DNA of 64,000 nt from an uncultured Burkholderiales bacterium (GTDB taxonomy: Bacteria; Pseudomonadota; Gammaproteobacteria; Burkholderiales; Burkholderiaceae_C), in NCBI GenBank assembly GCA_903871545.1, contig CAIQHG010000049.1, positions 62,001 to 126,000 of the forward strand, given 5' to 3'. Positions 27,615 through 36,755 of the stretch are shown piece by piece (the stretch's first letter is position 1; every line of letters starts with the position of its first letter). Position numbers and translations under genes: made by a program. The notes under the pieces are model-generated. The model did no database searches and was not told the DNA's origin. It saw only the letters and a program-made list of their open reading frames with translations.

Positions 27615-29567
27615 TCATTTAGTCAAGTGCAGGGTTAAGTTATAAACCAAGTAGCTAAATAGGTACGCGAGACCGAAAAGGTAAGTTACAGCCAAGAGCG
27701 GAATCCTCCACCCCCCGCTTTCTCTTTTGAGCACTGCAAGGGTGGACAAACACTGAGGGGCAAATATAAACCAAGTGAGCAAAGACAAGGCAGTTGCTAG
27801 GCTCCACTGCTGACTGATAATTGGGCCCAGCGCAGCTGAGATACCGCCCTCACCCATTGCAGTTAGTGAGTAAACCGTACCTAGCGCACTGATAGCAACC
27901 TCTCTAGCCACCATGCCCGGAATTAAAGAGATACAAATTTGCCAATTAAAACCAATTGATCCAAGTAAAAGGGATAAATAGCCACCCAGTATTCCTGCAA
28001 ATGAGTTTTCAATTTGAATTTTCTCGCCCATAGGTGGCAACGGAAAACTTGCCAAGAACCAGATTAGTATGGTGAGCAGCAAAATATTTCCACCCACTCG
28101 TTTGATAAATATAACGGCCCGCTGAACCAGACCTATGAAAATATTTCTTGGATTAGGCCATCTGTAACGGGGAAGCTCCATCATAAGCGGGCGAACTTGG
28201 CGGCCTGTTCGGGTGAGTATTTTCAAACAATAAGCAACCAGTAAAGCCGCAAGAATACCTGCAACATAAAGGGCGAACATGACCAAGCCCTGTAACTGAA
28301 AATACTCCCCCACAACTCTTTGAGGAATGAATGCTCCAATTAAGAGACTATAAACTGGCAAACGAGCTGAGCAAGTCATAAGAGGGGCAATTAGCATAGT
28401 CACGTACCTGTCTCTCATATTGGGAATCGTGCGCATGGCCATGATCCCTGGTATTGCACAAGCAAAACTTGATAAAAGAGGTATGAATGACCTCCCCGAG
28501 AGCCCCACAGCCCCCATGAGCCTGTCTAACAAATAAGCGGCGCGTGGTAAATATCCAGACTCCTCCAAAACGAGGATAAATAAAAACAGAACAAGAATTT
28601 GTGGCAGAAAAGTAATGACCCCCACAGCCCCTGAGAGCACCCCGTCCACGATAAGACTGGTCAACCAACCAGGGGGGATAGAGTTTATGATTAAATCTTT
28701 GAGATACTCATTTAAATCTTTGAGCAGGTCCATTGGGTAAGTTGACCAAGAAAACATGGCCTGAAAAACACCAAAAAGAATTACAACTAAGATTAAGGGG
28801 CCTAATACGGGATGAAGTAAAACCGAGTCCAATCGATCACTCGCAGTGTGATAAATAACTCTATCCAAGCCCAATTTAGAGAGTATTTTTTGAACTGCTT
28901 CATGGTCAGCTTCTATTGTCTTTAACTGTGCTAAACCTTCGCCCGGGTCTTTGGATGCATCGCGCTGATTAATAAGCTCAGGATCTTTATTAATATCAAG
29001 AGTTTCTTGGGGCGATTGTTTCAGTGGCTTAGAAAGCGCTTGATTCAACCACTCTTTAAGTAAATTATCCCCGCCTTTAGCAATTGCAACAGTGGGTATC
29101 ACTGGTAAGCCCAACTCCGCAGAGAGTCTTTGAGTGTCAATCTCTACGCCCCGAATTGTTGCTTCATCAACCATATTGAGCGCTACAACGCATTTGATAC
29201 CGGTTCGCTTTATTGCCAAAACAAAGCGAAGGCTCATTCTCAGGTTGGTTGCATCGACGACGCATACTAAAAGATCTGGTTTTTTCTCCCCCTTGGCTAC
29301 ACCCCGCAACACATCGCAAGTTACTCTCTCATCGGGGGATCTTGGGTATAGGCTATATGTGCCTGGCAGATCGAGCAGACGAATAGTTTTGTTATTCTCA
29401 AGATTGAGTTTGCCCTCTTTTCTCTCAACGGTTACGCCTGCGTAATTAGCTACGTGTTGCTTGCCCCCTGTAAGTCGGTTAAAGAGAGCGGTTTTACCAC
29501 AATTGGGATTGCCGACCATAGCCACCAACGTGCCTGGGGCGTGGAAATGAATGATCTGGTCTGTCAT
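27615..29567 (-). CDS. feoB: Ferrous iron transporter FeoB
   Basis: A 650-residue protein. The N-terminal G domain has G1 GNPNCGKT (19-26), G3 DLPGTYSL (from 66) and G4 NMVD, followed by a helical GDI-like region. The C-terminal membrane part carries the two Gate motifs, including YLPRAAYLLDRLMGAVGLSGRSFIPLLSSFACAIPGIMA, and LIPGMVAREVAISALGTVYSL. It imports Fe2+ across the inner membrane. At 650 residues it is shorter than the E. coli protein (about 770), as in many betaproteobacteria. feoA lies 58 bp upstream; no feoC was found. Confidence 0.95.
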   Translation of the reverse strand: MTDQIIHFHAPGTLVAMVGNPNCGKTALFNRLTGGKQHVANYAGVTVERKEGKLNLENNKTIRLLDLPGTYSLYPRSPDERVTCDVLRGVAKGEKKPDLLVCVVDATNLRMSLRFVLAIKRTGIKCVVALNMVDEATIRGVEIDTQRLSAELGLPVIPTVAIAKGGDNLLKEWLNQALSKPLKQSPQETLDINKDPELINQRDASKDPGEGLAQLKTIEADHEAVQKILSKLGLDRVIYHTASDRLDSVLLHPVLGPLILVVILFGVFQAMFSWSTYPMDLLKDLNEYLKDLIINSIPPGWLTSLIVDGVLSGAVGVITFLPQILVLFLFILVLEESGYLPRAAYLLDRLMGAVGLSGRSFIPLLSSFACAIPGIMAMRTIPNMRDRYVTMLIAPLMTCSARLPVYSLLIGAFIPQRVVGEYFQLQGLVMFALYVAGILAALLVAYCLKILTRTGRQVRPLMMELPRYRWPNPRNIFIGLVQRAVIFIKRVGGNILLLTILIWFLASFPLPPMGEKIQIENSFAGILGGYLSLLLGSIGFNWQICISLIPGMVAREVAISALGTVYSLTAMGEGGISAALGPIISQQWSLATALSLLTWFIFAPQCLSTLAVLKRESGGWRIPLLAVTYLFGLAYLFSYLVYNLTLHLTK

Positions 29568-29625
29568 AATTTAACAAAGCAAAAACTTTTTTTGAGTTGA
29601 AAAAAGTTTTGCCGAATGCCTAAAA

Positions 29626-29874
29626 TTAATCTGTCTCTACGCCTATTGACATAGCTTCAACCTTTCTGAGTGCGAAAGTAGCATTACCAATACGAACAAC
29701 CATTGGATCAGATCCGGGCATTGTTTTTCTTAAGAGGATGACGGACTCGCCTTTAATGAAGCCAAGTTCAAAGAGTTGACGCATGCGCTCTTGATCAACC
29801 GTCCCACCTCCAACGGCTTTGAGCTCCGCGATACGGTACTTCTGATTTGCTATGGCCTGATCTAAAGTAAGCAT
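29626..29874 (-). CDS. feoA: Ferrous iron transport protein FeoA
   Basis: An 82-residue SH3-like FeoA protein: GGTVDQERMRQLFELGFIKGESVILLRKTMPGSDPMVVRIGNATFALRKVEA. It is the first gene of the feoAB operon and is needed for FeoB activity in enteric bacteria. A Fur-box-like sequence lies about 50 bp upstream of its ATG, so iron repression is likely. Confidence 0.93.
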   Translation of the reverse strand: MLTLDQAIANQKYRIAELKAVGGGTVDQERMRQLFELGFIKGESVILLRKTMPGSDPMVVRIGNATFALRKVEAMSIGVETD

Positions 29875-29925
29875 ATGGATCGAATTTTTGGTTTAATTTA
29901 ACAAATCTGACTTAATTCCTCTATT

Positions 29926-29944
29926 ATAAATGAGAATCATTATT
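29926..29944. promoter_or_regulatory. Fur box-like operator upstream of feoAB
   Basis: ATAAATGAGAATCATTATT matches the classical 19-bp Fur consensus GATAATGATAATCATTATC at 14 of 19 positions, including the core TGAgAATCATTAT. It lies 52-70 bp before the feoA start, a normal promoter position. Confidence 0.7.
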
Positions 29945-30001
29945 ATTCAATATGCCTAAAAGCCAAAATCACTAATTTATGAATACAAAACAACTAATTT
30001 A

Positions 30002-30082
30002 ATTATCAACAGATTAAGAAAAACGTATGTTGTTAAAATAAGAGACTTTATTGGCGGAGTCTCTCCACACATTATCAACAGA
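30002..30082. repeat. Direct repeats and hairpin upstream of the methylglutaconyl-CoA hydratase gene
   Basis: ATTATCAACAGA occurs twice (30002-30013 and 30071-30082). Between them, AGAGACT (30041-30047) and AGTCTCT (30058-30064) form a perfect inverted repeat around a 10-bp centre. The second direct repeat ends 18 bp before the start codon, so the block occupies the promoter and leader of this two-gene operon. Confidence 0.6.
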
Positions 30083-30100
30083 CAAATCCACAGCATCTTT

Positions 30101-30877
30101 ATGTCCTCACCTACAAAATACACTCATTTGCTCGTAGAAAACGACGTAATCTCTAGGGTTACTTTAAACAGACCAGACGTCAGGAACGCTTTTAATGAGG
30201 AGTTGCTCCAAGAACTGACCGATGTGTTTGAATCACTAAATAAGAGCGAGATTTGTAGAGTGATTGTTTTGCAAGCCAAGGGTAAGAGTTTTTGCGCGGG
30301 TGCAGATTTAAATTGGATGAGGAGCATGGTTTCCTACACCTATGAGGAAAACGTAAAAGACTCAAGTCGGTTGGCGAATATGCTCAACACAATCTACAGG
30401 TGCTCCAAGCCCGTTATTGCAAAAATTGAGGGGGACGTTTACGCAGGGGGCGTCGGACTTGCTGCGGTATGCGATATCTTAGTTGCTTCAAGCAATGTGC
30501 GGTTTTGTATCTCAGAGGCAAAGCTTGGGTTACTTCCAGCCACCATATCTCCCTATGTCATTAAAGCACTCGGGGAGCAAGCCTGCAAAAGGTATTTCCT
30601 GACGGCGGAGGTTTTTAGTTCCCAAAAGGCATATGAACTTGGCTTTGTTCACGAAATTAGCCCGCCTGAGCTGGTAGAGGCGAAGATTCTTGAACTATGT
30701 ACGGCTATCTTAAACAATGCCCCCCAAGCTACTGCAAAATGTAAGCAATTGATTCAAGACATTGCCCCGCTAGAATTAACTGAAGGCCTCATCAATGAGA
30801 GCATCATTCGTATTGCTGAGATCAGAACCAGCGCAGAGGCGCAAACTCGGATGAAATCCTTTTTAGAAAAAAAATAA
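30101..30877 (+). CDS. liuC: Methylglutaconyl-CoA hydratase (crotonase family)
   Basis: A 258-residue crotonase. It has the FCAGADLNWMRSM signature and SEAKLGLLPATISPYVIKALG typical of 3-methylglutaconyl-CoA hydratases; the Glu of SEAKLG (139) is at the second catalytic position. The first catalytic Glu of short-chain enoyl-CoA hydratases is replaced in the GGVGLAAVCD loop, as in other members of the LiuC/AUH branch. It hydrates 3-methylglutaconyl-CoA to HMG-CoA in leucine breakdown. HMG-CoA lyase follows 6 bp later, the next step in the pathway. Confidence 0.9.
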   Translation: MSSPTKYTHLLVENDVISRVTLNRPDVRNAFNEELLQELTDVFESLNKSEICRVIVLQAKGKSFCAGADLNWMRSMVSYTYEENVKDSSRLANMLNTIYRCSKPVIAKIEGDVYAGGVGLAAVCDILVASSNVRFCISEAKLGLLPATISPYVIKALGEQACKRYFLTAEVFSSQKAYELGFVHEISPPELVEAKILELCTAILNNAPQATAKCKQLIQDIAPLELTEGLINESIIRIAEIRTSAEAQTRMKSFLEKK

Positions 30878-30883
30878 TTACAA

Positions 30884-31795
30884 ATGAAATCTTTTAATTT
30901 ACCCAAATCAGTCAAAATTGTTGAGGTCGGTCCCAGAGACGGTCTACAAAATGAAAAGGATCTAGTCCCCCTAGAAGTCAAAGTTGATCTGGTGAACAGG
31001 CTCTCAAAAGCTGGATTCCAAAACATAGAGGCTGCAGCCTTTGTATCCCCCAAGTGGACACCTCAAATGGCCAATAGCGAAGAGCTCATGGACCGTATCA
31101 ATCGCAAACCCAACACTGTCTACTCGGCGTTAACTCCCAACATGCAAGGCTACGAGCGGGCTGTAAAGAGTCGAGCGAGTGAGATTGTCATTTTCACCGC
31201 TGCAACCCAGGCTTTTGCGCAAAAAAATATCAACTGCTCCATAGAAGAATCTATCCAACGTTACATCCCCGTTGCAAAGGCTGCAAAACGAGATGGTCTA
31301 AAACTCAGGGGAAGCATCTCCTGTGCCCTTGGTTGTCCCTACCAAGGCCCGGTCTCAAGCCAAGAAGTAGTTACAGTGGTCAAACAAATGATTGACCTGG
31401 GGTGCGATGAGATTGACATAGCAGACACCATTGGGGTGGGTACAGCATCCCAAGTACAAGAAGTTTTCGAGGATATCTTCTCATTTGCACAACCCACGAT
31501 GTTCTCGGGTCATTTCCATGATACATACGGCCAATCTTTAGCAAACATTTTTGCAGCGCTTCAAACGGGGGTGGCAATTTTTCATTCCTCCGTTGCCGGT
31601 TTGGGCGGTTGCCCTTACGCAAAAGGTGCAACCGGTAACGTAGCAACTGAGGATGTACTTTACCTACTTGAGGGTTTGGGCATTCATACTGGTATTAACT
31701 TACAAGATGTTGTGGATATCGGAGATTTCATTTCAACTGCGATTGGCAAACCCAATGGCTCCAGAGTGGGTCGTGCATTACTGGCAAAGAGATAA
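30884..31795 (+). CDS. liuE: Hydroxymethylglutaryl-CoA lyase
   Basis: A 303-residue TIM-barrel lyase: KIVEVGPRDGLQNEKD (metal Asp and catalytic Arg), AGFQNIEAAAFVSPKWTPQMA, CDEIDIADTIGVGT, the metal His in GHFHDTYGQSLANI, and the cysteine loop SSVAGLGGCPYAKGATGNVATEDVLY. It splits HMG-CoA into acetyl-CoA and acetoacetate, the last step of leucine catabolism. It is coupled to liuC and converges on the carboxylase alpha gene, with a C9 tract in the gap. Confidence 0.95.
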   Translation: MKSFNLPKSVKIVEVGPRDGLQNEKDLVPLEVKVDLVNRLSKAGFQNIEAAAFVSPKWTPQMANSEELMDRINRKPNTVYSALTPNMQGYERAVKSRASEIVIFTAATQAFAQKNINCSIEESIQRYIPVAKAAKRDGLKLRGSISCALGCPYQGPVSSQEVVTVVKQMIDLGCDEIDIADTIGVGTASQVQEVFEDIFSFAQPTMFSGHFHDTYGQSLANIFAALQTGVAIFHSSVAGLGGCPYAKGATGNVATEDVLYLLEGLGIHTGINLQDVVDIGDFISTAIGKPNGSRVGRALLAKR

Positions 31796-31860
31796 AAACT
31801 CACCCCCCCCCTAACTAGATGGGTGGGACCTTCACGCACGGTGAAAGTCAGTCAAAAAAC

Positions 31861-33834
31861 TCATTCAAATGCGATCAGATCCGTACTCTCAGGGATTTGA
31901 TCCCCTACCTTACAAAAACAGGACTTAATAACCCCGTCCCTTGGGGCAGCAATGGCGTGCTCCATTTTCATAGCCTCCATCACCAACAATACCTCGCCTT
32001 TCTTAACATGTTGCCCTTGGGTGACGTTCACCACAATGACTTTACCCGGCATAGGCGCCCTAAGCTCGCCAGAGTGAGACTCTTTTAACTCAAGTTGCTC
32101 GGATAGAGTAACTAAACCGTAGGTCCAGCGCCCCTGATCGGTGGATAAATACCTTATGTTTTTATGGGAGAGTGCGTGTGCACGGATCCAAACTCCATCA
32201 AGCTCAACACTTAACACTTGCGCGTCTGGATTAATTTGAGAGATCCAGCGCCCTGCCCCCCCCCCACCTACAACTTCAAAGTACTTGGGTAGCCCATCAT
32301 CACTCAGAGTTAGGCGAACTGTCTTGAGCCACTCTTTGCCTTTAAGAGTAAAACTGATCTGGGGTGATGAATTAAGTCTCCACCCCTTTTGAAATTTAGA
32401 AAATCTGGGCGAATTGGGTAGTAAAGACCATTCAAAGACGGCAGCAAGTACCAAAACCTCTTCTGGCGTATCCGTGACTTGCTCAAATAAATTCGCCTGC
32501 TCGTACTCGATCAAATTGGTTGATATTTGAGCGTTTGTAAAAGACTTACTTTTAATAATATTACCGAGGAAGTGAATATTGTTGGAAACGCCGAGCACAT
32601 GAAACTGGGACAAAGCTTGCTGCATTTGCGCAATTGCCCGTCCCCTGTCCTTATCCCACACGATCAGTTTTGCAATCATGGGGTCGTAGTAAGGAGTGAC
32701 GACGTCGCCTTGGCTAACCCCAGTATCAACTCTGACGTGGATTGACTCCTGCGGCGTTCTCATCTGCAACAAAGGCCCCGTGGAGGGTAAGAATCCGCTC
32801 GTGGGGTCTTCGGCATAAATACGAGCCTCAATAGCGTGGCCGTGGATCAAAAGACTCTTTTGCTCCAAAGGAAGCGCCTCACCAAAGGCAATTTTTAGTT
32901 GCCACTCCACTAAGTCCAGCCCCGTGATCATCTCCGTTACGGGGTGTTCGACTTGCAGCCTCGTGTTCATCTCCATGAAGTAGAACTCTCCGCTTTGCGC
33001 AACTATAAACTCAACCGTACCAGCCCCTAAATAGTTGACTGACTTGGCCGCCGCGATGGCTGAGCGCCCCAAACTTTCACGAGTTTGCTGATCCAGACCT
33101 GGGGCAGGGGCCTCCTCCAAGACCTTTTGGTGTCGCCGCTGCACAGAGCAATCGCGCTCAAAGAGGTAAACGAAATTACCGAATTTATCCCCAAAGACTT
33201 GAACCTCAATGTGCCTGGGCTCGGTTATGTATTTCTCAACCAAAACCTGCGCGTTTGCGAAAGCGTTGGTTGCCTCCCGTTGGCATGACATCAAGGCAGA
33301 CTCAAAATCCTCTGCTCTGTCAACCCGACGAATGCCCTTACCCCCTCCTCCCGCACTCGCTTTAATTAAAACGGGGAATCCAATTTGCTCGGCCTCTTTG
33401 GCCAAAAGTGCAGCTGATTGATCAATACCGTGATACCCGGGGGTAAGCGAGACGCCGGCCTTTTGCATCAACGATTTTGCCTGTGATTTAGATCCCATAA
33501 GCCTAATGGCTTCAGCGCTTGGGCCAATGAAAACAATACCAGCGTCTAAGCAGCGCGTGGCAAACACATCATTTTCAGACAAAAAACCATAACCTGGATG
33601 AATCGCCTGAGCTCCCGATCTTTTTGCAGCATCGATAATGTTATCCATGAGCAAGTAAGACTCTTTCGCTGGCGCGGGACCTATGCAATAAGCCTCATCG
33701 GCCATCAATACATGCAGAGCCTTTGAATCAGCTTCAGAATAGACAGCTACGGTTTTTACCCCAAGTTTTCTCGCGGTCTTTATAATTCGACAGGCAATTT
33801 CGCCCCTATTTGCTATCAGTATTTTTTCAAACAT
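31861..33834 (-). CDS. liuD: 3-methylcrotonyl-CoA carboxylase, biotin-carrying alpha subunit
   Basis: A 657-residue biotin-dependent carboxylase subunit. The biotin carboxylase domain (1-450) has KASAGGGGKGIR, the ATP-grasp EKYITEPRHIEVQVFGD, EMNTRLQVEHPVTE and a C-terminal cap. A linker follows, then the biotinyl domain ending in VMEAMKMEHAI, whose Lys carries biotin. The pairing with the carboxyltransferase gene 6 bp upstream and isovaleryl-CoA dehydrogenase identifies the substrate as 3-methylcrotonyl-CoA. A run of ten Gs on the coding strand encodes GGGG in the linker. Confidence 0.93.
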   Translation of the reverse strand: MFEKILIANRGEIACRIIKTARKLGVKTVAVYSEADSKALHVLMADEAYCIGPAPAKESYLLMDNIIDAAKRSGAQAIHPGYGFLSENDVFATRCLDAGIVFIGPSAEAIRLMGSKSQAKSLMQKAGVSLTPGYHGIDQSAALLAKEAEQIGFPVLIKASAGGGGKGIRRVDRAEDFESALMSCQREATNAFANAQVLVEKYITEPRHIEVQVFGDKFGNFVYLFERDCSVQRRHQKVLEEAPAPGLDQQTRESLGRSAIAAAKSVNYLGAGTVEFIVAQSGEFYFMEMNTRLQVEHPVTEMITGLDLVEWQLKIAFGEALPLEQKSLLIHGHAIEARIYAEDPTSGFLPSTGPLLQMRTPQESIHVRVDTGVSQGDVVTPYYDPMIAKLIVWDKDRGRAIAQMQQALSQFHVLGVSNNIHFLGNIIKSKSFTNAQISTNLIEYEQANLFEQVTDTPEEVLVLAAVFEWSLLPNSPRFSKFQKGWRLNSSPQISFTLKGKEWLKTVRLTLSDDGLPKYFEVVGGGGAGRWISQINPDAQVLSVELDGVWIRAHALSHKNIRYLSTDQGRWTYGLVTLSEQLELKESHSGELRAPMPGKVIVVNVTQGQHVKKGEVLLVMEAMKMEHAIAAPRDGVIKSCFCKVGDQIPESTDLIAFE

Positions 33835-33840
33835 AACGGC

Positions 33841-35448
33841 TTACATCCTGAAGAGACCAAAGCGAGTTGGCTTGATGGGGGCATTTAAACAAGCGCTCAG
33901 TGAGAGCCCAAGAACGCTGCGCGTTTGACGCGGGTCGATCACCCCGTCATCCCAAAGTCTCGCACTCGCATAATAAGGGTGACCTTGAAGTTCGTATTGA
34001 TTTCTGATGGGCGTTTTGAACTCCTCCTCTTGCTCAGCGCTTAGTGTTTGTCCGGTTTTTTGAAGGCCGTCCTTTTTGACCGTAGCTAGGACTGAAGCGG
34101 CTTGCTCACCCCCCATAACGCTTATCCGCGCGTTGGGCCACATCCACAAAAACCTGGGCGAGTAAGCTCTGCCGCACATGCCGTAATTGCCTGCACCAAA
34201 ACTGCCCCCAATAATGACAGTTAGTTTGGGCACCTGGGTCGTTGCTACTGCCGTAACAAGTTTTGCCCCATTTTTAGCGATCCCTTCATTTTCATATTTT
34301 CTGCCCACCATGAAGCCAGTTATATTTTGCAAAAATATCAAAGGGATATTTCTTTGTGAGCACAACTCGATAAAGTGTGCCCCTTTTAGAGCGCTCTCAG
34401 AGAACAAAATACCGTTGTTGGCAATGATGCCGACCGTGTGGCCGTAAAGTCGTGCAAAACCGCATACCAATGTGGTGCCGTATTTACTCTTAAACTCATC
34501 AAAATCAGAGCCATCCACTATTCTTGCAATGATCTCTTTGACATCGTACGGTTTGCGCGAATCCCTTGGTATGATGCCCAGTATGTCTGCTCCACTCAAG
34601 ACGGGCTCTTCGTACTCTTTTAAAAGGGCCGCCGGCTTAAGGGGTTTATTTAAGTTGCCCACAATATTTCTAGCAATAGACAGCGCATGAGAATCGTTCT
34701 CAGCTAAGTGATCGGCAACACCTGACAAACGAGTATGAACGTCCGCTCCTCCAAGCTCTTGCGCACTCACCACCTCTCCCGTTGCGGCTTTTACAAGGGG
34801 GGGGCCTCCAAGGAAAATGGTGCCATGGTCCTTAACTATCACGGACTCATCACTCATCGCAGGTACGTACGCCCCCCCCGCTGTACACGAGCCCATCACC
34901 ACTGCAATTTGAGCGATCCCTTTGGCTGACATATTGGCTTGGTTAAAGAAGATTCTTCCAAAATGCTCCCTGTCTGGAAACACCTCATCTTGAAGGGGTA
35001 AGAAAGCACCGCCAGAATCTACTAAATAAATACAGGGGAGTTCATTTTGCTCAGCAATTTCCTGGGCTCTGAGATGCTTTTTAACGGTCATTGGATAATA
35101 AGTTCCACCCTTAACAGTCGCATCATTGGCTATAACCATACATTCAAGCCCGTTGATCAAACCAATTCCCGCAATTAAGCCCGCGCATGGGGCGTCCCCG
35201 GCGTACATACCAAGAGCTGCAAGCTGACCCAACTCTAAAAAAGGACTACCCGTGTCGAGCAACAAATCAATACGCTCCCTAGGCAAGAGCTTGCCCCGTT
35301 CTTTGTGCTTTTGAAGTGCGAGGGCACCCCCTCCTAAAGAAATTGATTTAACTTTTTCTCTTAAATCATCAACTAAGAGTTGCATAGCCGCGGCGTTTGC
35401 TATGAAATCATCAGATTTTGAGTCGATCTGAGAGATTAAGCGTTGCAT
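33841..35448 (-). CDS. liuB: 3-methylcrotonyl-CoA carboxylase, carboxyltransferase beta subunit
   Basis: The ORF track starts at 35502, but ATG 35448 ([15 protein letters not shown]) has an AGGAA ribosome site and avoids overlap with the dehydrogenase gene, giving 535 residues, a normal length. Carboxyltransferase motifs are [22 protein letters not shown] (seen as [10 protein letters not shown]), [53 protein letters not shown] and [37 protein letters not shown]. It transfers CO2 from biotin to 3-methylcrotonyl-CoA. Two 8-base G/C runs fall inside the gene. Confidence 0.94.
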   Translation of the reverse strand: MQRLISQIDSKSDDFIANAAAMQLLVDDLREKVKSISLGGGALALQKHKERGKLLPRERIDLLLDTGSPFLELGQLAALGMYAGDAPCAGLIAGIGLINGLECMVIANDATVKGGTYYPMTVKKHLRAQEIAEQNELPCIYLVDSGGAFLPLQDEVFPDREHFGRIFFNQANMSAKGIAQIAVVMGSCTAGGAYVPAMSDESVIVKDHGTIFLGGPPLVKAATGEVVSAQELGGADVHTRLSGVADHLAENDSHALSIARNIVGNLNKPLKPAALLKEYEEPVLSGADILGIIPRDSRKPYDVKEIIARIVDGSDFDEFKSKYGTTLVCGFARLYGHTVGIIANNGILFSESALKGAHFIELCSQRNIPLIFLQNITGFMVGRKYENEGIAKNGAKLVTAVATTQVPKLTVIIGGSFGAGNYGMCGRAYSPRFLWMWPNARISVMGGEQAASVLATVKKDGLQKTGQTLSAEQEEEFKTPIRNQYELQGHPYYASARLWDDGVIDPRQTRSVLGLSLSACLNAPIKPTRFGLFRM

Positions 35449-35485
35449 AAAAGGGTTCCTAAAAATGAATGAGACGTAAATAAAT

Positions 35486-36661
35486 CTACATTGTCTGCGC
35501 AAAGAGTTCGCGACCTATTAACATTCGCCTGATCTCACTCGTCCCTGCTCCAATCTCGTAGAGTTTTGCATCTCGCCACATACGCCCCGTCGCATAATCA
35601 TTGATATACCCATTGCCACCAAGAGCTTGTATCGCCTCCCCAGCCATCCAAGTTGCCTTCTCCGCGCTGTACAAAATAGCGCCTGCAGCGTCTTTGCGAA
35701 GGGTCCTAGTGTGATCCTTAGCGTCACAAGCCCTAGCCACAGCGTACACATAGGCCTTACATGCTTGCCAAGTTGTATACATATCTGCCAGCTTACCCTG
35801 CATCAGTTGAAATTCTCCAATGCTTTGGCCAAACTGCTTACGCTCATGAATATAGGGCAGTACCGTATCCATGCAAGCGGCCATGATACCGAGTGGACCG
35901 CCTGATAAGACCGTGCGCTCATAATCTAAGCCACTCATCAGCACTTTTGCCCCACCACCCTCGTGGCCTAAAATCTGTTCATGAGGCACTTCGCAGTTCT
36001 CAAAAAAGAGCGGATAAGTGTTTGAGCCTCTCATACCGAGCTTATCAAGTTTGGAGCCGCAACTAAACCCTTTGTAGCCTTTTTCAATAATAAACGCAGT
36101 CACACCCGCGGCGTTGGCGCTTGGATTAGTTTTAGCATAAACAACCAACGTGTCTGCGTCCCCACCGTTTGTGATCCACATTTTGCTGCCGTTGAGTACC
36201 CAGTGGTCTGCCTTTTGCACAGCCTTAAGCTGCATTCCAATGACATCGGATCCTGCGTTGGGCTCACTCATAGCAAGAGCTCCGACGTGTTCACCAGAGA
36301 TGAGTTTGGGTAAGTATTTCTTTTTCTGAGCAACGCTCCCATTTCTGTGGATTTGGTTGATGCATAAATTACTGTGCGCGCCGTAGGACAGCCCCACAGA
36401 AGCGCTGGCTCTAGATATCTCCTCCATGGCAATGGTATGGGCTAAATAACCTAAGTTTGTCCCCCCGTACTCCTCTCCTATCGTCAGGCCGTGCAGACCC
36501 AGCTCCCCCATCTTTTTCCAAAGATGAGCTGGGAACTCGTTTTCCTTGTCCACGCCAGCAGCAATAGGGGCAATTTCGTTGGCAGCAAATTGCTCAACGG
36601 TATCTCTCATCATTTGAAGAGTTTCGCCCAGTTGAAAATCTAACCCAGGTAATACATTCAT
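35486..36661 (-). CDS. liuA: Isovaleryl-CoA dehydrogenase
   Basis: A 391-residue acyl-CoA dehydrogenase. The catalytic Glu is in [19 protein letters not shown], the position specific to isovaleryl-CoA dehydrogenases; the usual C-terminal position reads [13 protein letters not shown] with Gly in place of Glu. The FAD/substrate motif [14 protein letters not shown] and [19 protein letters not shown] are present. It oxidises isovaleryl-CoA to 3-methylcrotonyl-CoA and passes electrons to ETF. It is the first gene of the liuA-liuB-liuD operon. Confidence 0.95.
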   Translation of the reverse strand: MNVLPGLDFQLGETLQMMRDTVEQFAANEIAPIAAGVDKENEFPAHLWKKMGELGLHGLTIGEEYGGTNLGYLAHTIAMEEISRASASVGLSYGAHSNLCINQIHRNGSVAQKKKYLPKLISGEHVGALAMSEPNAGSDVIGMQLKAVQKADHWVLNGSKMWITNGGDADTLVVYAKTNPSANAAGVTAFIIEKGYKGFSCGSKLDKLGMRGSNTYPLFFENCEVPHEQILGHEGGGAKVLMSGLDYERTVLSGGPLGIMAACMDTVLPYIHERKQFGQSIGEFQLMQGKLADMYTTWQACKAYVYAVARACDAKDHTRTLRKDAAGAILYSAEKATWMAGEAIQALGGNGYINDYATGRMWRDAKLYEIGAGTSEIRRMLIGRELFAQTM

Positions 36662-36740
36662 CAGCAGTCCTTATCCGTAAAAAGAAAGTGCAGTCTTCTT
36701 TAAAAGTTCAAACACAACTAGAGGCGTAGTTAACACGCCA

Positions 36741-36755
36741 TTGATATCAGATCAA
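36741..36755. promoter_or_regulatory. Palindrome TTGAT-N5-ATCAA upstream of liuA
   Basis: TTGATATCAGATCAA has perfect 5-bp arms around a 5-bp centre, 80 bp before the liuA start and touching the stop of the upstream ligase gene. The arms match FNR half-sites, but FNR uses a 4-bp spacer, so it is only a candidate operator. Confidence 0.3.

Noticed and set aside
30002-30082. ATTATCAACA repeats as DnaA boxes and a replication origin
   Set aside because: They differ from TTATCCACA, there are only two, and no dnaA, dnaN or AT-rich unwinding array is near. They are better explained as promoter-region repeats.
31819-32088. + strand ORF of 89 residues after liuE
   Set aside because: Most of it is antisense to the biotinyl domain of liuD; the remaining codons have no recognisable features.
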